A stretch of 64,000 bases of DNA from Domibacillus indicus (GCF_023715895.1 NZ_JAMBOO010000005.1:1-64000); one strand, 5' to 3'. Positions 1-9,206 are shown, counted from the stretch's first letter. Program-made: numbers and translations. The notes: generated by a model from the letters alone, not told the origin.

Positions 1-366
<366 letters not shown>

Positions 367-440
367 GTTTGACTTGCTCATTTGTTTCTATATAGATGAC
401 GGGCATCTTCTATAGAAGTTTAATTCTTAAAACGTTGACG

Positions 441-475
441 TTTATTTTGTTCAGTTTTCAAAGATCAATTCTCTT
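441..475 (-). promoter_or_regulatory. rrn leader element (boxA-like)
   Basis: On the minus strand the leader reads TCTTTGAAAACTGAACAAAA, the sequence found ahead of 16S in Bacillus rrn operons. There it lies in the region used for antitermination and processing. It sits between the most proximal promoter and the mature 16S end. The motif is seen directly; the function is known for related operons. Confidence 0.7.
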
Positions 476-500
476 TGCTGACGTTTCCGACAGCTAAATA

Positions 501-529
501 ATCATATCATGCAGAATGTTTTAAGTCAA
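501..529 (-). promoter_or_regulatory. rrn promoter, proximal
   Basis: Minus-strand TTGACT (524-529), 17-base spacer, TATGAT (501-506). It lies about 135 bases upstream of the 16S start. It is one of three sigma-A-type promoters in tandem. Confidence 0.8.
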
Positions 530-630
530 CAACCTTTTATCGACTTTTATCGAGAATATTATCTCAACAAATCATCATTTAACTAAGTAAACTTATCTTT
601 TTTCGTTGCATTCTCTTGCAACAGAAACTA

Positions 631-659
631 AATATAACAACATCCAAACGAAAAGTCAA
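631..659 (-). promoter_or_regulatory. rrn promoter, middle
   Basis: Minus-strand TTGACT (654-659), 17-base spacer, TATATT (631-636). The surrounding DNA is very AT-rich, as expected for a strong rrn promoter. Confidence 0.75.
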
Positions 660-737
660 TACCATTCCTTGAAAACAATTATCTTAAAATAGCAATTATC
701 TTTCTTATGCTTTACCGCTTCGTAAGCGACGATTAAT

Positions 738-766
738 AATATACCATAATGTTTTGTTTATATCAA
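738..766 (-). promoter_or_regulatory. rrn promoter, distal
   Basis: Minus-strand TTGATA (761-766), 17-base spacer, TATATT (738-743). This is the third promoter of the array, about 107 bases upstream of the middle one. Confidence 0.65.
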
Positions 767-925
767 CGATCTTTTTATTGTTTTTGCTTCCTGAACTGGA
801 TTTTTACACCTGTAAGCATCCAGGATAAGCTTGCGGATTGGTGGCATTCTAATTCAGTATGCAGTTCTTAAAAATGATGGACAGGAACTTTAATAAAGAT
901 GATGCATTTCTTTCATTGTACATAA

Positions 926-967
926 ACAGAAAAGGCACTATTTCTTCTTTAAGAAGAAGCAGCGCCT
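926..967 (-). terminator. Likely terminator of the MATE gene
   Basis: Minus strand: AGGCGCT pairs with AGTGCCT (one G-U pair) around an inner TTCTT/AAGAA stem, followed by a short T run. It lies 88 bases downstream of the MATE stop and just upstream of the rrn promoters. Confidence 0.5.
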
Positions 968-1054
968 CACATCTTTTTATGATTGATGATATTCCAAACA
1001 ACTTAGCTCATTTACATCACAATTTTCATGCGTGATAAAAAACCTTTTTCTTCA

Positions 1055-2419
1055 TTATTCTTTTGCATGGCCCGCTGAATGCTCATGCATGTGTCCTGAC
1101 TTCATTTCAACGGCCAGCCAGTCCACCCGGTAAAAGCGGATCAAAACGGCAATGCCAATAACTGTAGTAAATCCATAAAGCGCAAGCCAGGCACCGATGC
1201 TTTCCCAGTGAAGAAGGTTCGTACATATATATGCCAGCGGCACAAAAAACAGCCAGGACAAGACGAGTGAAATTTTCAGCAAAAACGTTGTATCGCCGAT
1301 ACCCCGCAGGCCGCCTGCGTAAAAGTTAAACCACGCATCAAACAACTGGAGGAAAGCAGAAATTTGAATCAACTGCACGGCGAGCCCGTGTACATCCGGG
1401 TCATTTGTATACATCCCAATAATGGAATCCGCAAATATAAATTCAAGAAGCCCCAGAACCAAAATAAATACACTGCCGATAATAGCCGTCTCTGTCCCCA
1501 TCCTCCTTGCCGATAATGGGTTTCCGCGGCCAATATCCTGGCCGACTAAAATGGTGGCCGTTGTACCAAAAGCAAAAGCCGGCATGAACCCAAAGCTCAT
1601 GACACTTAAAGCTACTTCATTAGATGCCAGCGCATTCGTGCCCAGCTGTGTCACAAAAATCGTAAAAACAAACATCGCCATACTTTTTGAAAATTCCTCT
1701 GCCCCTAATTTTCCGCTTTCTGAAGCAATTAACATAGAATCCGTACGGTCCAGCTTCGCTTTTGAGCGTGTACGATAGCGTTTATGCAGGACAATAAAAT
1801 AAACGTAGGCAGAAAGAAGAAAAATTGTACATTCCCCGATTAATACAGCCCAGGCAGCCCCGATCAAGCCTATTTCAGGAAACCCTGCATTTCCATAGGT
1901 TAACGCGTACGTAAAGAACACCATGATGCCGTTCCCAATGAGGGATGTAATCATAGGTGTTCTTGTGTCGCCGATCCCCCGGAAAAAGCCATGCAGCACA
2001 AAAGTAAATACTGTTGCGGTCATCGCCAGAAAACGGACCGTTAAATAGCCGGTTCCTTCCCTGATCAGATCCTTTGAAGAACCCATTAAGGATAAAATGG
2101 CTTCTGAGGCAAACAAACCAGTGAGAATAACGAGTATGTTGGCGATCACACATAAATAAAGAGCAATTGCTGTCTGCTTGACGCCTCGCTTCATGTTATT
2201 GGATCCATAGTGCTGGGCTACAAGATAATTCACAGTATGGCCAATCCCAGAAAACAATGCCCATACATTGTACATAATAATATTAGAGACACCAACAATC
2301 GCGATGGCTAAAGCACCCAGGTTTCCAACCATAATTAAATTGATCGTACCGGTCGCGGTCATGGCCGCGAAAGAAGCAATCGATGGAAGGGCAAGGACCA
2401 ATATTTTTTTGTAATTCAT
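1055..2419 (-). CDS. MATE family efflux transporter
   Basis: A 454-residue polytopic membrane protein of the MATE/NorM family (cation-coupled multidrug export). The N-terminus (MNYKKILVLALPSIASF) and the GIGDTRTPM and GLRGIGDTTF repeats in the two halves are characteristic of the family's internally duplicated bundles. An upstream in-frame start at 2452 would add 11 residues. I chose 2419 because AGGAGA lies about 10 bases ahead of that ATG. It stands alone, with the rrn promoters downstream and the convergent-facing CorA unit beyond a terminator. The substrate cannot be told from sequence. Confidence 0.9.
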   Translation of the reverse strand: MNYKKILVLALPSIASFAAMTATGTINLIMVGNLGALAIAIVGVSNIIMYNVWALFSGIGHTVNYLVAQHYGSNNMKRGVKQTAIALYLCVIANILVILTGLFASEAILSLMGSSKDLIREGTGYLTVRFLAMTATVFTFVLHGFFRGIGDTRTPMITSLIGNGIMVFFTYALTYGNAGFPEIGLIGAAWAVLIGECTIFLLSAYVYFIVLHKRYRTRSKAKLDRTDSMLIASESGKLGAEEFSKSMAMFVFTIFVTQLGTNALASNEVALSVMSFGFMPAFAFGTTATILVGQDIGRGNPLSARRMGTETAIIGSVFILVLGLLEFIFADSIIGMYTNDPDVHGLAVQLIQISAFLQLFDAWFNFYAGGLRGIGDTTFLLKISLVLSWLFFVPLAYICTNLLHWESIGAWLALYGFTTVIGIAVLIRFYRVDWLAVEMKSGHMHEHSAGHAKE

Positions 2420-2630
2420 GAAAGCAGCTCTCCTGTTCAAATATTTGATCATTTCAATGAGTATCTAGCAACGTGATTGCTGCTTACTTCCGTTTCTCAA
2501 TTTTGCACTGCTTTTTATATTTAAAGCGATTTCAAAAAAGCTCTAGTCATTAGAGATGAGGAAAATGGGAATTCAGTTATTAGGCAGCCCAAAAATGTTT
2601 ACAAGAATGGTCCAACTCTATTATACAAAA

Positions 2631-2675
2631 AGCTTGCAGACTTTGTCCTCTTTATAAAGATCATGCCTGCAAGCT
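2631..2675 (-). terminator. Terminator downstream of corA
   Basis: Perfect 9-bp inverted repeat AGCTTGCAG/CTGCAAGCT enclosing a smaller TCTTTATAAAGA palindrome. On the minus strand it is followed by a CTTTTTG run. It lies about 80 bases past the corA stop, in the 335-base gap before the MATE gene. I see nothing else in that gap. Confidence 0.65.
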
Positions 2676-2754
2676 GAATCTTGATTAGTTTTTTACGTGA
2701 AGAAAAGCATATTCGAAGGATGAGAAGGTTTTATACTTTCTATAATAGGAGGCA

Positions 2755-3696
2755 TTATTGGAAAAAGGATTTTTTACTTTTCGTACTTAAAATGTCGCCC
2801 ATCCATCCCTTTCTTCTTAAGTAAAAATAGATCGCCAGCGTACTGATGATCATCAAGCCGCCTGCGAGCAGGTAGCCCAGCTTCCATTCAAGCTCAGGCA
2901 TATGTTTAAAATTCATTCCCCACACCGCTCCAAGTACTGTGGCCGGAGCAAACAAGGTCGTAATAACGGTCAATGTTTTCGTAATTTCGTTGCCCCGGTG
3001 AGCAGAAACAAGATTTTCAAAGTCAAGCAGAGAATCAATTTCTTCTTCGTACGCCCTTACGAGAAACATCGCCCGTTCAAGCCGGTTTTTGGCCAGTCTA
3101 TATTGTTTCCCTTCTGTCACATCTTCTCCAAACGCTTCTTTTAAAGCCATACGGATTTCCACGGCTGGAACAATGAGATTTTTCCAGATGAGCAGCTCCT
3201 GATCCGTACGGGCAACCCGGTCCAGTATTTTGATATTATTCCGTTTTTTTATTTTCCAAAATAAATCATGAAGCTCTAATTCAAAAGCATCTATTTTCTT
3301 TAAAAAATGAGAAGTAATATGGCTGACCAAAATAAGAAACCCTTCAATGGGATTTTGAGCTTCATGCATTTTTTCCCTCATTGCTTTAACGTTCACATGG
3401 TCCAACTTAAGAAAATCAATATTAGCCGTGATCAGCTGTTCCCTCGTTAAATAAAAGTGAAAAACCGATTTATCCTCTTCTTCCTTAGCGCTCTGCATAT
3501 ACACGAGAGATCCCCAGAAAGCTTCTTTGCCTTCTGTGCCCGTATCCATATCGATAGCGTTTGTTTGATCTTTCGAGAGATTTTTCAGCCATTCCTTACA
3601 TATAGTGTCCATATTAGGAACCTTTTCTTCTATATTTCCATCATCCAGATTTAATTCGTACCATTTCCACTGTGAAGAATGAAATGTGTGTTTCAT
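2755..3696 (-). CDS. corA: CorA-family magnesium/divalent cation transporter
   Basis: 313 residues, normal for CorA. The cytoplasmic N-terminal domain runs to about residue 245. Two C-terminal membrane helices follow, and the signature GMN (in WGMNFKHMPELEW) lies at the end of the first. In known CorA channels this motif forms the selectivity filter of a pentamer that admits Mg2+ (or Co2+/Ni2+). The gene is monocistronic, has its own terminator, and diverges from the DUF421 gene across a 397-base gap. No Mg2+-riboswitch-like leader is evident. Confidence 0.92.
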   Translation of the reverse strand: MKHTFHSSQWKWYELNLDDGNIEEKVPNMDTICKEWLKNLSKDQTNAIDMDTGTEGKEAFWGSLVYMQSAKEEEDKSVFHFYLTREQLITANIDFLKLDHVNVKAMREKMHEAQNPIEGFLILVSHITSHFLKKIDAFELELHDLFWKIKKRNNIKILDRVARTDQELLIWKNLIVPAVEIRMALKEAFGEDVTEGKQYRLAKNRLERAMFLVRAYEEEIDSLLDFENLVSAHRGNEITKTLTVITTLFAPATVLGAVWGMNFKHMPELEWKLGYLLAGGLMIISTLAIYFYLRRKGWMGDILSTKSKKSFFQ

Positions 3697-4093
3697 TTTA
3701 ATTTGTGCCTCCTAGAGAAAAATTTCTGTTCGTTTTATTTCTTTCGCCTCCTCGCTTTCATGCTGATGACTGTCACCTTTTATATAATAATTGCCTGCCT
3801 TGTTAAACCAGCTTAATCATTTAAAAGCTGAACATTATACGGAAGAGATATTACAAGTCCGTGAGAAGCCAAAGCCATTAAAGTAAAGAATGCCATTCTT
3901 ATTTGGTTTTTCCCTCGTATCTTTAAAAATACCCTTAATCTTTTGTCAAAAAACGAGGTTTTATGAATTATTCTTTTCCTTTGACCAAACAAGATTTTTA
4001 AAGATTAAACCATTCCACCAATAATTTTTTGACAATTAGAGGTTTAAGTGCCTGTTAAACGGGAGAGTAAGAAAAAAAGGGTGAGGTGATAAG
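3697..4093. other. Intergenic gap between divergent corA and DUF421
   Basis: 397 bases without a gene. The only signal I can support is a sigma-B-like motif on the plus strand close to the DUF421 start, listed separately. I see no coding potential and no convincing riboswitch. Confidence 0.5.
4042..4066 (+). promoter_or_regulatory. Possible sigma-B-type promoter for the DUF421 gene
   Basis: GTTTAA (4042-4047), 13-base spacer, GGGAGA (4061-4066). The -35 equals the Bacillus sigma-B consensus; the -10 matches GGGTAT at the first three bases only. It would place the transcript start about 20 bases before the start codon. Weak, but correctly spaced. Confidence 0.3.
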
Positions 4094-4780
4094 ATGATCT
4101 ATGTAGAAATAGCCCTTAAAATTGTTATCGGGCTGATTGGCTTAATTGTCGTAACCCGGCTCCTCGGAAAAAAAGAGATGTCTCAGGTGACACCTCTTGA
4201 TTTTGTATATGCCCTTGTCCTTGGCGGCATTTTAGAAGAGGGTATTTACGATGAGCAGGTGTCCATCTGGCAGATTCTTTTTGCAGTTGCTGTATGGGGA
4301 GTGTCGATCTATGCCATCGAAGTATTAGGGCAGAAAAGAGATGGCGTGAAAGAACTGCTCAAAGGGAAACCTTCTCTTATTATCCGCAATGGTAAGCTGG
4401 ATCATAAACAACTCAAAAAGAATCATCTAGATTTAGAACAGCTGCGAACCATGCTTCGAAAACAAGGCGTTTTCACACTGCGAGAAGTACGTGATCTTTA
4501 TCTGGAGCCTGGCGGAGATATCAGTGTAAAACTACATACAAAATCCGACAGTGTCACTCCCGATATACTTGGCCTTATCCCTGAAGACGATGCTCCTTCT
4601 ACGTTAGTGATTGAAGAAGGAGAAATTAAAGTGAAAGAACTTCAATCGATCGGTAAAACAAAAGAATGGCTTCTTCGTGAATTAAAGAAAGAAAACTATG
4701 ACAGAATTAAAGATATCTTTTACGGAGAATGGTCAGAAACAAATGGCTTTTATATTCAAACCTATTCCCGCTCTAGGTAG
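4094..4780 (+). CDS. DUF421 (YetF/YcaP family) membrane protein
   Basis: 228 residues. Three membrane segments fill the first ~85 residues (including VVTRLLGKKEMSQVTPLDFV, a signature region of the family). They are followed by a soluble C-terminal part with the LRKQGVFTLREVRDLYLEPGG motif seen in DUF421 proteins. Bacillus paralogues (YetF, YdfS, YkjA, YrbG families) are of unknown biochemical role, some linked to the spore or stress. The start is supported by GGTGAGGTG ahead of the ATG. The gene is single and followed by a strong terminator. No function is assigned. Confidence 0.85.
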   Translation: MIYVEIALKIVIGLIGLIVVTRLLGKKEMSQVTPLDFVYALVLGGILEEGIYDEQVSIWQILFAVAVWGVSIYAIEVLGQKRDGVKELLKGKPSLIIRNGKLDHKQLKKNHLDLEQLRTMLRKQGVFTLREVRDLYLEPGGDISVKLHTKSDSVTPDILGLIPEDDAPSTLVIEEGEIKVKELQSIGKTKEWLLRELKKENYDRIKDIFYGEWSETNGFYIQTYSRSR

Positions 4781-4896
4781 TATTGGACAAACAAAACACT
4801 TTTTTAACACACGTTTAGAAGATATGGACATTTGCTTTCAAGACCTTTTCCTTCACGTCTGGCGAGTGTTAGTCGATGGCTTAACAGGATCAAAAC

Positions 4897-4935
4897 AAGC
4901 GGCTGTCTGTTTTTAGACAGCCGCTTTCTCTTTGT
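4897..4935 (+). terminator. Rho-independent terminator of the DUF421 gene
   Basis: Perfect 12-bp stem AAGCGGCTGTCT/AGACAGCCGCTT with a six-base loop and a pyrimidine-rich TTCTCTTT tail. Confidence 0.85.
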
Positions 4936-5145
4936 TTAAGCTTTTCCCTCTATGCAGAGAAATAAAAGTATATACTTGATTGAATAAAAAATGCTGCAGG
5001 AAGACGTTCTGCTCGATAAAAATTTAACTTCCATTATCAATTTTTCTTAAAAGGCACCGCTTTTTGCTCCTTTATGCAAATCGTGTAGAAGCTTTTTTTA
5101 AAATGATTTAGTATAGTTTTTCAGACTAAAAGAAAGGGTGAACCG

Positions 5146-6345
5146 ATGACCCGTTTACAGCATTCTAGAACGGTCGTTTTACTGGTTTTTATGATTGGCA
5201 CATTTGCAATTGGCATGACGGAATATGTGGTTACCGGACTGCTCACTCAATTTGCAAAAGATTTACACGTAGAAGTAGCCACGACCGGGCTGCTGTTAAG
5301 TGTGTATGCGATCAGCGTGGCCATCTTTGGACCTCTTGTCAGAATCATCACGATTAAAATGACCCCGAAGCCTTTATTGATAGGCATGATGGCCATCTTT
5401 GTAATCAGCAATATCATTGCGGCTGCTGCCCCAACGTTTGAGGTACTGCTCGCCTCCCGGCTTCTGTCTGCCTCGATGCACGCACCGTTTTTCGGTCTTT
5501 GCATGTCGGTGGCTTTTTACATTTCCGAACCGGAAAAACAGCCGAGTGCGATTGCAGCGGTACAAGGCGGCCTGACCATTGCGATTATGCTCGGTGTTCC
5601 GGCCGGCTCATATATCGGCGGTATTTTTGAATGGCGCTATGTGTTCTGGTTTATTACGCTGCTTGGTGTAGTGTCGCTGCTTGGCATTATGCTCACCACA
5701 CCGAACCAGAAGCATGTGGTCGTGCCAAAACTGAAGGAAGAGCTGAAAATTTTTAAAAACAAAAATGTACTGCTTGTTCTCGCTATTATTGTGTTTGGCT
5801 TTTCTGGTGTGTTTACGGCCTATACGTTCCTGGAACCAATGCTGAGAGAATTATCCGGATTTGGTGTTAACAGCATTACAATTGGGTTCTTTTTCTTTGG
5901 ATTAGGTGCCGTAATCGGCAATTTTGTTTCCGGCAGAATTCCAGCAGTCCGTTTAACAGAGCGGCTTATTTTAGCACTCGTGATATTAGCGGCTGTTTTA
6001 GCGCTGTTCACATTCCTGATTCCGTATTACGTGCTTGCTTTCGCCATGTGCTTCTTGTTTGGCGCCGGAACGTTCGGTACAACACCGCTTTTAAATTCAA
6101 AAATCATTATCGCCGGCCGGGAAGCCCCTTCCCTATCAGGAACCATTGCGGCCTCCGTCTTTAACTTGGCTAACTGCATTGGTGCCACACTTGGGACGAT
6201 TTTCTTAAACAGCGGCCTCAGCTTTACGTGGATTACATTGATTGCGGCCGGAATGATCTTATTCGGTACAGTGATTGCGATTGTGACGCACAAAGTAGAG
6301 GATAAATCTCTTTATATGCCCAGCAGGCAGCCAGTAGAATCTTGA
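5146..6345 (+). CDS. DHA1-type MFS efflux transporter (AraJ/YdhL-like)
   Basis: 399 residues, 12 predicted membrane helices. The opening FMIGTFAIGMTEYVVTGLL and the following ISVAIFGPL belong to the drug:H+ antiporter-1 subgroup that includes B. subtilis YdhL/PbuE and E. coli AraJ. No purine riboswitch precedes it, so I do not call it PbuE. The start ATG follows AAAGGG at a normal distance. The unit is single and closed by a strong hairpin terminator. Substrate unknown. Confidence 0.88.
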   Translation: MTRLQHSRTVVLLVFMIGTFAIGMTEYVVTGLLTQFAKDLHVEVATTGLLLSVYAISVAIFGPLVRIITIKMTPKPLLIGMMAIFVISNIIAAAAPTFEVLLASRLLSASMHAPFFGLCMSVAFYISEPEKQPSAIAAVQGGLTIAIMLGVPAGSYIGGIFEWRYVFWFITLLGVVSLLGIMLTTPNQKHVVVPKLKEELKIFKNKNVLLVLAIIVFGFSGVFTAYTFLEPMLRELSGFGVNSITIGFFFFGLGAVIGNFVSGRIPAVRLTERLILALVILAAVLALFTFLIPYYVLAFAMCFLFGAGTFGTTPLLNSKIIIAGREAPSLSGTIAASVFNLANCIGATLGTIFLNSGLSFTWITLIAAGMILFGTVIAIVTHKVEDKSLYMPSRQPVES

Positions 6346-6352
6346 TTACGCA

Positions 6353-6402
6353 AAACAACCATCCGCATTTTCTGGCAGAAGACTCGGATGGTTGTTTTTT
6401 TT
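6353..6402 (+). terminator. Terminator of the MFS gene
   Basis: 13-bp stem AAACAACCATCCG/CGGATGGTTGTTT followed by an eight-T run. Its reversed copy could also slow the convergent HPr-like gene. Confidence 0.9.
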
Positions 6403-6453
6403 GCTTTTTTGTTATTGAAGAACGTACCTTTTTTCTTCGGATCGCGCACTCTC

Positions 6454-6708
6454 CTATAAAGCTTCAGCAGGCAGGCCATTTCTCATAAATACACGCATCA
6501 TGGCTATTTTGGCTTTTTCTTCATCTGGTCCATGTATTTCCAACTTGAAGGTTTTAGAACTCAGCACACTATAAGTTAAGCCAAGGATACTTTTGGCATC
6601 TATATGCTTATCATCTGTACAAATCACAATACTCGACCGAAATGTATTGGCAGTTTGGTTAATTTCAACGACCGCTTTTGCCAGAGATTTGTCTAAGTTC
6701 ATATGCAC
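6454..6708 (-). CDS. HPr-like phosphocarrier-domain protein lacking the active histidine
   Basis: 82-84 residues, the size of HPr. The middle and C-terminal parts align with HPr: QTANTF with QTASKY, AKSILGL with LKSIMGV (keeping the Ser-46 equivalent), and EIHGPDEEKA with ISASGADENDA. The His-15 loop (GIHARPA in HPr) is replaced by KSLAKAV, so His becomes Leu and Arg-17 becomes Lys. It cannot pass phosphate as HPr does, but it keeps the regulatory serine, as Crh does. Two starts are possible: GTG at 6708 (5 bases from AGGAG) or ATG at 6702 (11 bases). It is monocistronic and convergent with the MFS gene. A regulatory role is inference. Confidence 0.65.
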   Translation of the reverse strand: MHMNLDKSLAKAVVEINQTANTFRSSIVICTDDKHIDAKSILGLTYSVLSSKTFKLEIHGPDEEKAKIAMMRVFMRNGLPAEAL

Positions 6709-6813
6709 GGACGCTCCTGTCTTTATTTAATCAGGTGTGCAGCTAGTCGCTGCTCTACTTAAATTCTTTCTAAGTCTACAGATGCCCCTTATAACTCCAG
6801 AACGCTTCCCGTT

Positions 6814-6963
6814 TTACGACGCAAAGCATGGATCATTGTAATAAATCACATGTGATAAAAATGCATGGCCATTCATGTTTTTAGAAGCTTCTACTGCCTC
6901 TTCTTCCGTATCAAATTCAAACATTTTAATTGCTTCTTTAGAATAAAGCGTAATCACCCACAT
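6814..6963 (-). CDS. Small conserved-looking protein, 49 residues
   Basis: Encodes a 49-residue product starting MWVITLYSKEAIKMFEFD and ending in YYNDPCFAS, behind a perfect AGGAGG seven to eight bases from the ATG. The MFEFDTEEEAVEASKNMNG segment has the look of short Bacillus proteins with a beta-beta-alpha fold. I recall similar unnamed ORFs but cannot name a family. It is cytoplasmic by composition. It lies between the HPr-like gene and the PrpF-family gene on the same strand and may be read from the prpF transcript. Function unknown. Confidence 0.7.
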   Translation of the reverse strand: MWVITLYSKEAIKMFEFDTEEEAVEASKNMNGHAFLSHVIYYNDPCFAS

Positions 6964-7054
6964 TGACGTATTCCTCCTGAATGTTTAGTTAGGAATCAAC
7001 CAGCTTTCTTCCTGCTTACTGTTTTTTATCATTTACAAAGGCTTTAAACTAAAG

Positions 7055-8182
7055 TTACGCCAGCTGATGGGAAAGCGCATAATTCTTTTTTGTAAACACG
7101 TTGCCTTCTAAAATCGTTCTTGCTGTGCGAACTACCTTGATCGCACTGATATGACCAGCAACAAAATCCACTTTTGTTTCCATAATTCCTGCAGGATGAG
7201 CCAGCCGGAATACTTCCTGTTTAATATCTATCAAGTCTGACAGAATAGTGTCTTCAAGAAAGGCAGCGGCTGTTGTACAAATCGCACCCGTAATGGCCAG
7301 CGCCTGATGCGGCTTTTGCATGGACATCATCCGAATTAAAATATCCATGTCCGCGGACTTTCTTTGCACCCCTGTACGGTCTATATAATCCGCAGGTGAA
7401 GCCACGATCGTCATTTTCGGGACAGCTGGAGACTTCAAAGTCGCTTCTTTTCGATCTGCAAACCCGCACATCTCAGCTGCGATGGAACGGATCTCTTCCA
7501 GTTCTTTTAGCTTGTCAGGGGTGTACTCCGCAGGCAGCTCTGTTCCGTTTAGCCCAACGTCTTTCGCTCGGACAAAAACAAGCGGATTGGCCACATCTAC
7601 TATGGAAACTGGAATCAGGCGGTCCGCTGTCCGGATCATATCCACCGGCTTCCCTGTTGGAAACAGCTTTCCGGTCACAGCTCCTTCTGCCTGCGTAAAC
7701 GATAAGTAAATTGGGGAGCCGGTACCAGGCACGCCAGGAATGGAACAGTTTCCTTCTGCTTTTACCTGTCCGTTTTCCACTTCTACTTCAGCAATGATTA
7801 ATTTTTTCGTGTTAGTATTATAAATCCGAACCTTTGTAACCGGCTCTTTTATCGGAACCATGCCCTGCTCAATCGCATACGGCCCAACAGCCGATGAAAT
7901 ATTTCCACAGTTGCCTTTGAAATCCACCATTTGATGATCAATACTGACCTGTGCAAATGTATACTCCACATCAAACGCTGGAGAATCTGATTTTTTAATA
8001 ATGGCCGCTTTGCTTGTTAAAGAGTTAGCGCCGCCTAATCCATCAATCTGGCGCTGGTCCGGGCTTCCCATCACATCAAGCAGGAATTCTTCCCAAAGCG
8101 CTGGGTTTGTCGGCATGTGCTGATGATTCAGAAAAACACCCTTGCTTGTACCGCCTCTCATGATTACTACAGGCACTTTCAT
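7055..8182 (-). CDS. PrpF-family isomerase (aconitate/oxalomesaconate tautomerase type)
   Basis: 375 residues from the chosen ATG. The N-terminal MKVPVVIMRGGTSKGVF is the hallmark of the PrpF family (diaminopimelate-epimerase fold), whose members isomerise 2-methylaconitate, aconitate or 4-oxalomesaconate. I chose 8182 because AAGGTGG sits eight bases ahead; GTG 8194 and ATG 8188 lie on or too close to it. A LysR gene diverges from it and a citrate-type (CitMHS) transporter follows that regulator. This points to uptake and isomerisation of a tricarboxylic or unsaturated acid. The exact substrate is not determined. Confidence 0.85.
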   Translation of the reverse strand: MKVPVVIMRGGTSKGVFLNHQHMPTNPALWEEFLLDVMGSPDQRQIDGLGGANSLTSKAAIIKKSDSPAFDVEYTFAQVSIDHQMVDFKGNCGNISSAVGPYAIEQGMVPIKEPVTKVRIYNTNTKKLIIAEVEVENGQVKAEGNCSIPGVPGTGSPIYLSFTQAEGAVTGKLFPTGKPVDMIRTADRLIPVSIVDVANPLVFVRAKDVGLNGTELPAEYTPDKLKELEEIRSIAAEMCGFADRKEATLKSPAVPKMTIVASPADYIDRTGVQRKSADMDILIRMMSMQKPHQALAITGAICTTAAAFLEDTILSDLIDIKQEVFRLAHPAGIMETKVDFVAGHISAIKVVRTARTILEGNVFTKKNYALSHQLA

Positions 8183-8306
8183 CGTCATTACCACCTTTTC
8201 ACATTCGATAAGTGTATAGTATGATAAAGAGACTGATAAATGAAATACATATTTTTTTCGGTAAAAGTAAAAATTTTTTTATAACTAAAAATGGAGGCGG
8301 ACGGGA

Positions 8307-9170
8307 ATGGATGAAAAAGACTGGGTGGCTCTTCGGGTATTATATGAAGAGAAAAATTTCAGCCGGGCTGCTGAACGTTTATATATCTCACAGCCCGCTC
8401 TCACTTATCGTTTGAAAAATCTAGAAAAAGAATTTGGCACAAGCTTGTTTTTTAAAATTAAAAGCGGCATTGAATTTACATCCGAAGGTATTTATTTAGC
8501 CGATTATGCAGAAGAAATGATCAAAAAACTGCAAAAAACAAAAGATTACATGCTGAATATGCAAAATGAAGTAAGAGGCACCCTTCGCCTTGGTGTTTCC
8601 AGCAATTTTGCCCAGTATAAGCTGCCAAAGATTTTAAAAAAGTTCTCCGCCCAGTATCCAAATGTTCAGTTCAGTGTAAACACAGGATGGAGCACGGACA
8701 TTATGCACCTTTTAAATTCCTCCAGTGTACAGCTGGGCATTTTACGCGGAAACTATGAGTGGTACGGTATCAAAACACTGCTGCATAAAGAGAGGCTTTG
8801 TTTGATTTCAAAAGAAGAGGTTGATTTGGAAGACCTGCCTGAACTTCCTTTTATCAATTATAAAACGGACAGTTCCCTGAAAAACTTAATGAATGGCTGG
8901 TGGCATGACCGCTTTCCGGATCCGCCTAGAGTAACGATGGAAAACGACCGGCAGGAAACCTGCAAAGAAATGGTCAAGCAGGGACTTGGGGTGTCGATCC
9001 TGCCGGAAATCTGCCTTCAGCCTTCAGACAACCTCCATACGTATGGATTGTCTTTTAAAAACGGAGAGCCTGTTTTAAGAAATACCTGGCTTATGTACAG
9101 CCAGGATGCGCTGCGGCTGTCTACCGTCAAAACCTTTATCGACTTTTTAAACAAAAAAGAAAATATATAA
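8307..9170 (+). CDS. LysR-type regulator of the PrpF/CitMHS cluster
   Basis: 287 residues. Winged helix-turn-helix at residues 4-62 (FSRAAERLYISQPALTYRLKNLEKEFG), then a linker helix and a periplasmic-binding-like effector domain from about residue 90. The start follows GGAGG nine bases upstream. It diverges from the PrpF-family gene over 124 bases, the usual arrangement for a LysR protein controlling its neighbour, and the transporter gene follows on the same strand. An organic-acid inducer is inferred from context only. Confidence 0.88.
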   Translation: MDEKDWVALRVLYEEKNFSRAAERLYISQPALTYRLKNLEKEFGTSLFFKIKSGIEFTSEGIYLADYAEEMIKKLQKTKDYMLNMQNEVRGTLRLGVSSNFAQYKLPKILKKFSAQYPNVQFSVNTGWSTDIMHLLNSSSVQLGILRGNYEWYGIKTLLHKERLCLISKEEVDLEDLPELPFINYKTDSSLKNLMNGWWHDRFPDPPRVTMENDRQETCKEMVKQGLGVSILPEICLQPSDNLHTYGLSFKNGEPVLRNTWLMYSQDALRLSTVKTFIDFLNKKENI

Positions 9171-9180
9171 TCGTATTCGA

Positions 9181-9206
9181 AACGCAGGAACACTTCCTGC
9201 GTTTTG
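9181..9206 (+). terminator. Hairpin terminator after the lysR gene
   Basis: Perfect 10-bp stem AACGCAGGAA/TTCCTGCGTT with a three-base loop and a short T run. It separates the regulator from the transporter. Confidence 0.6.

Noticed and set aside
5041-5145. Purine riboswitch ahead of the YdhL/PbuE-like MFS gene
   Set aside because: The conserved purine-aptamer junction sequences are not present upstream; only ordinary AT-rich sequence is seen.
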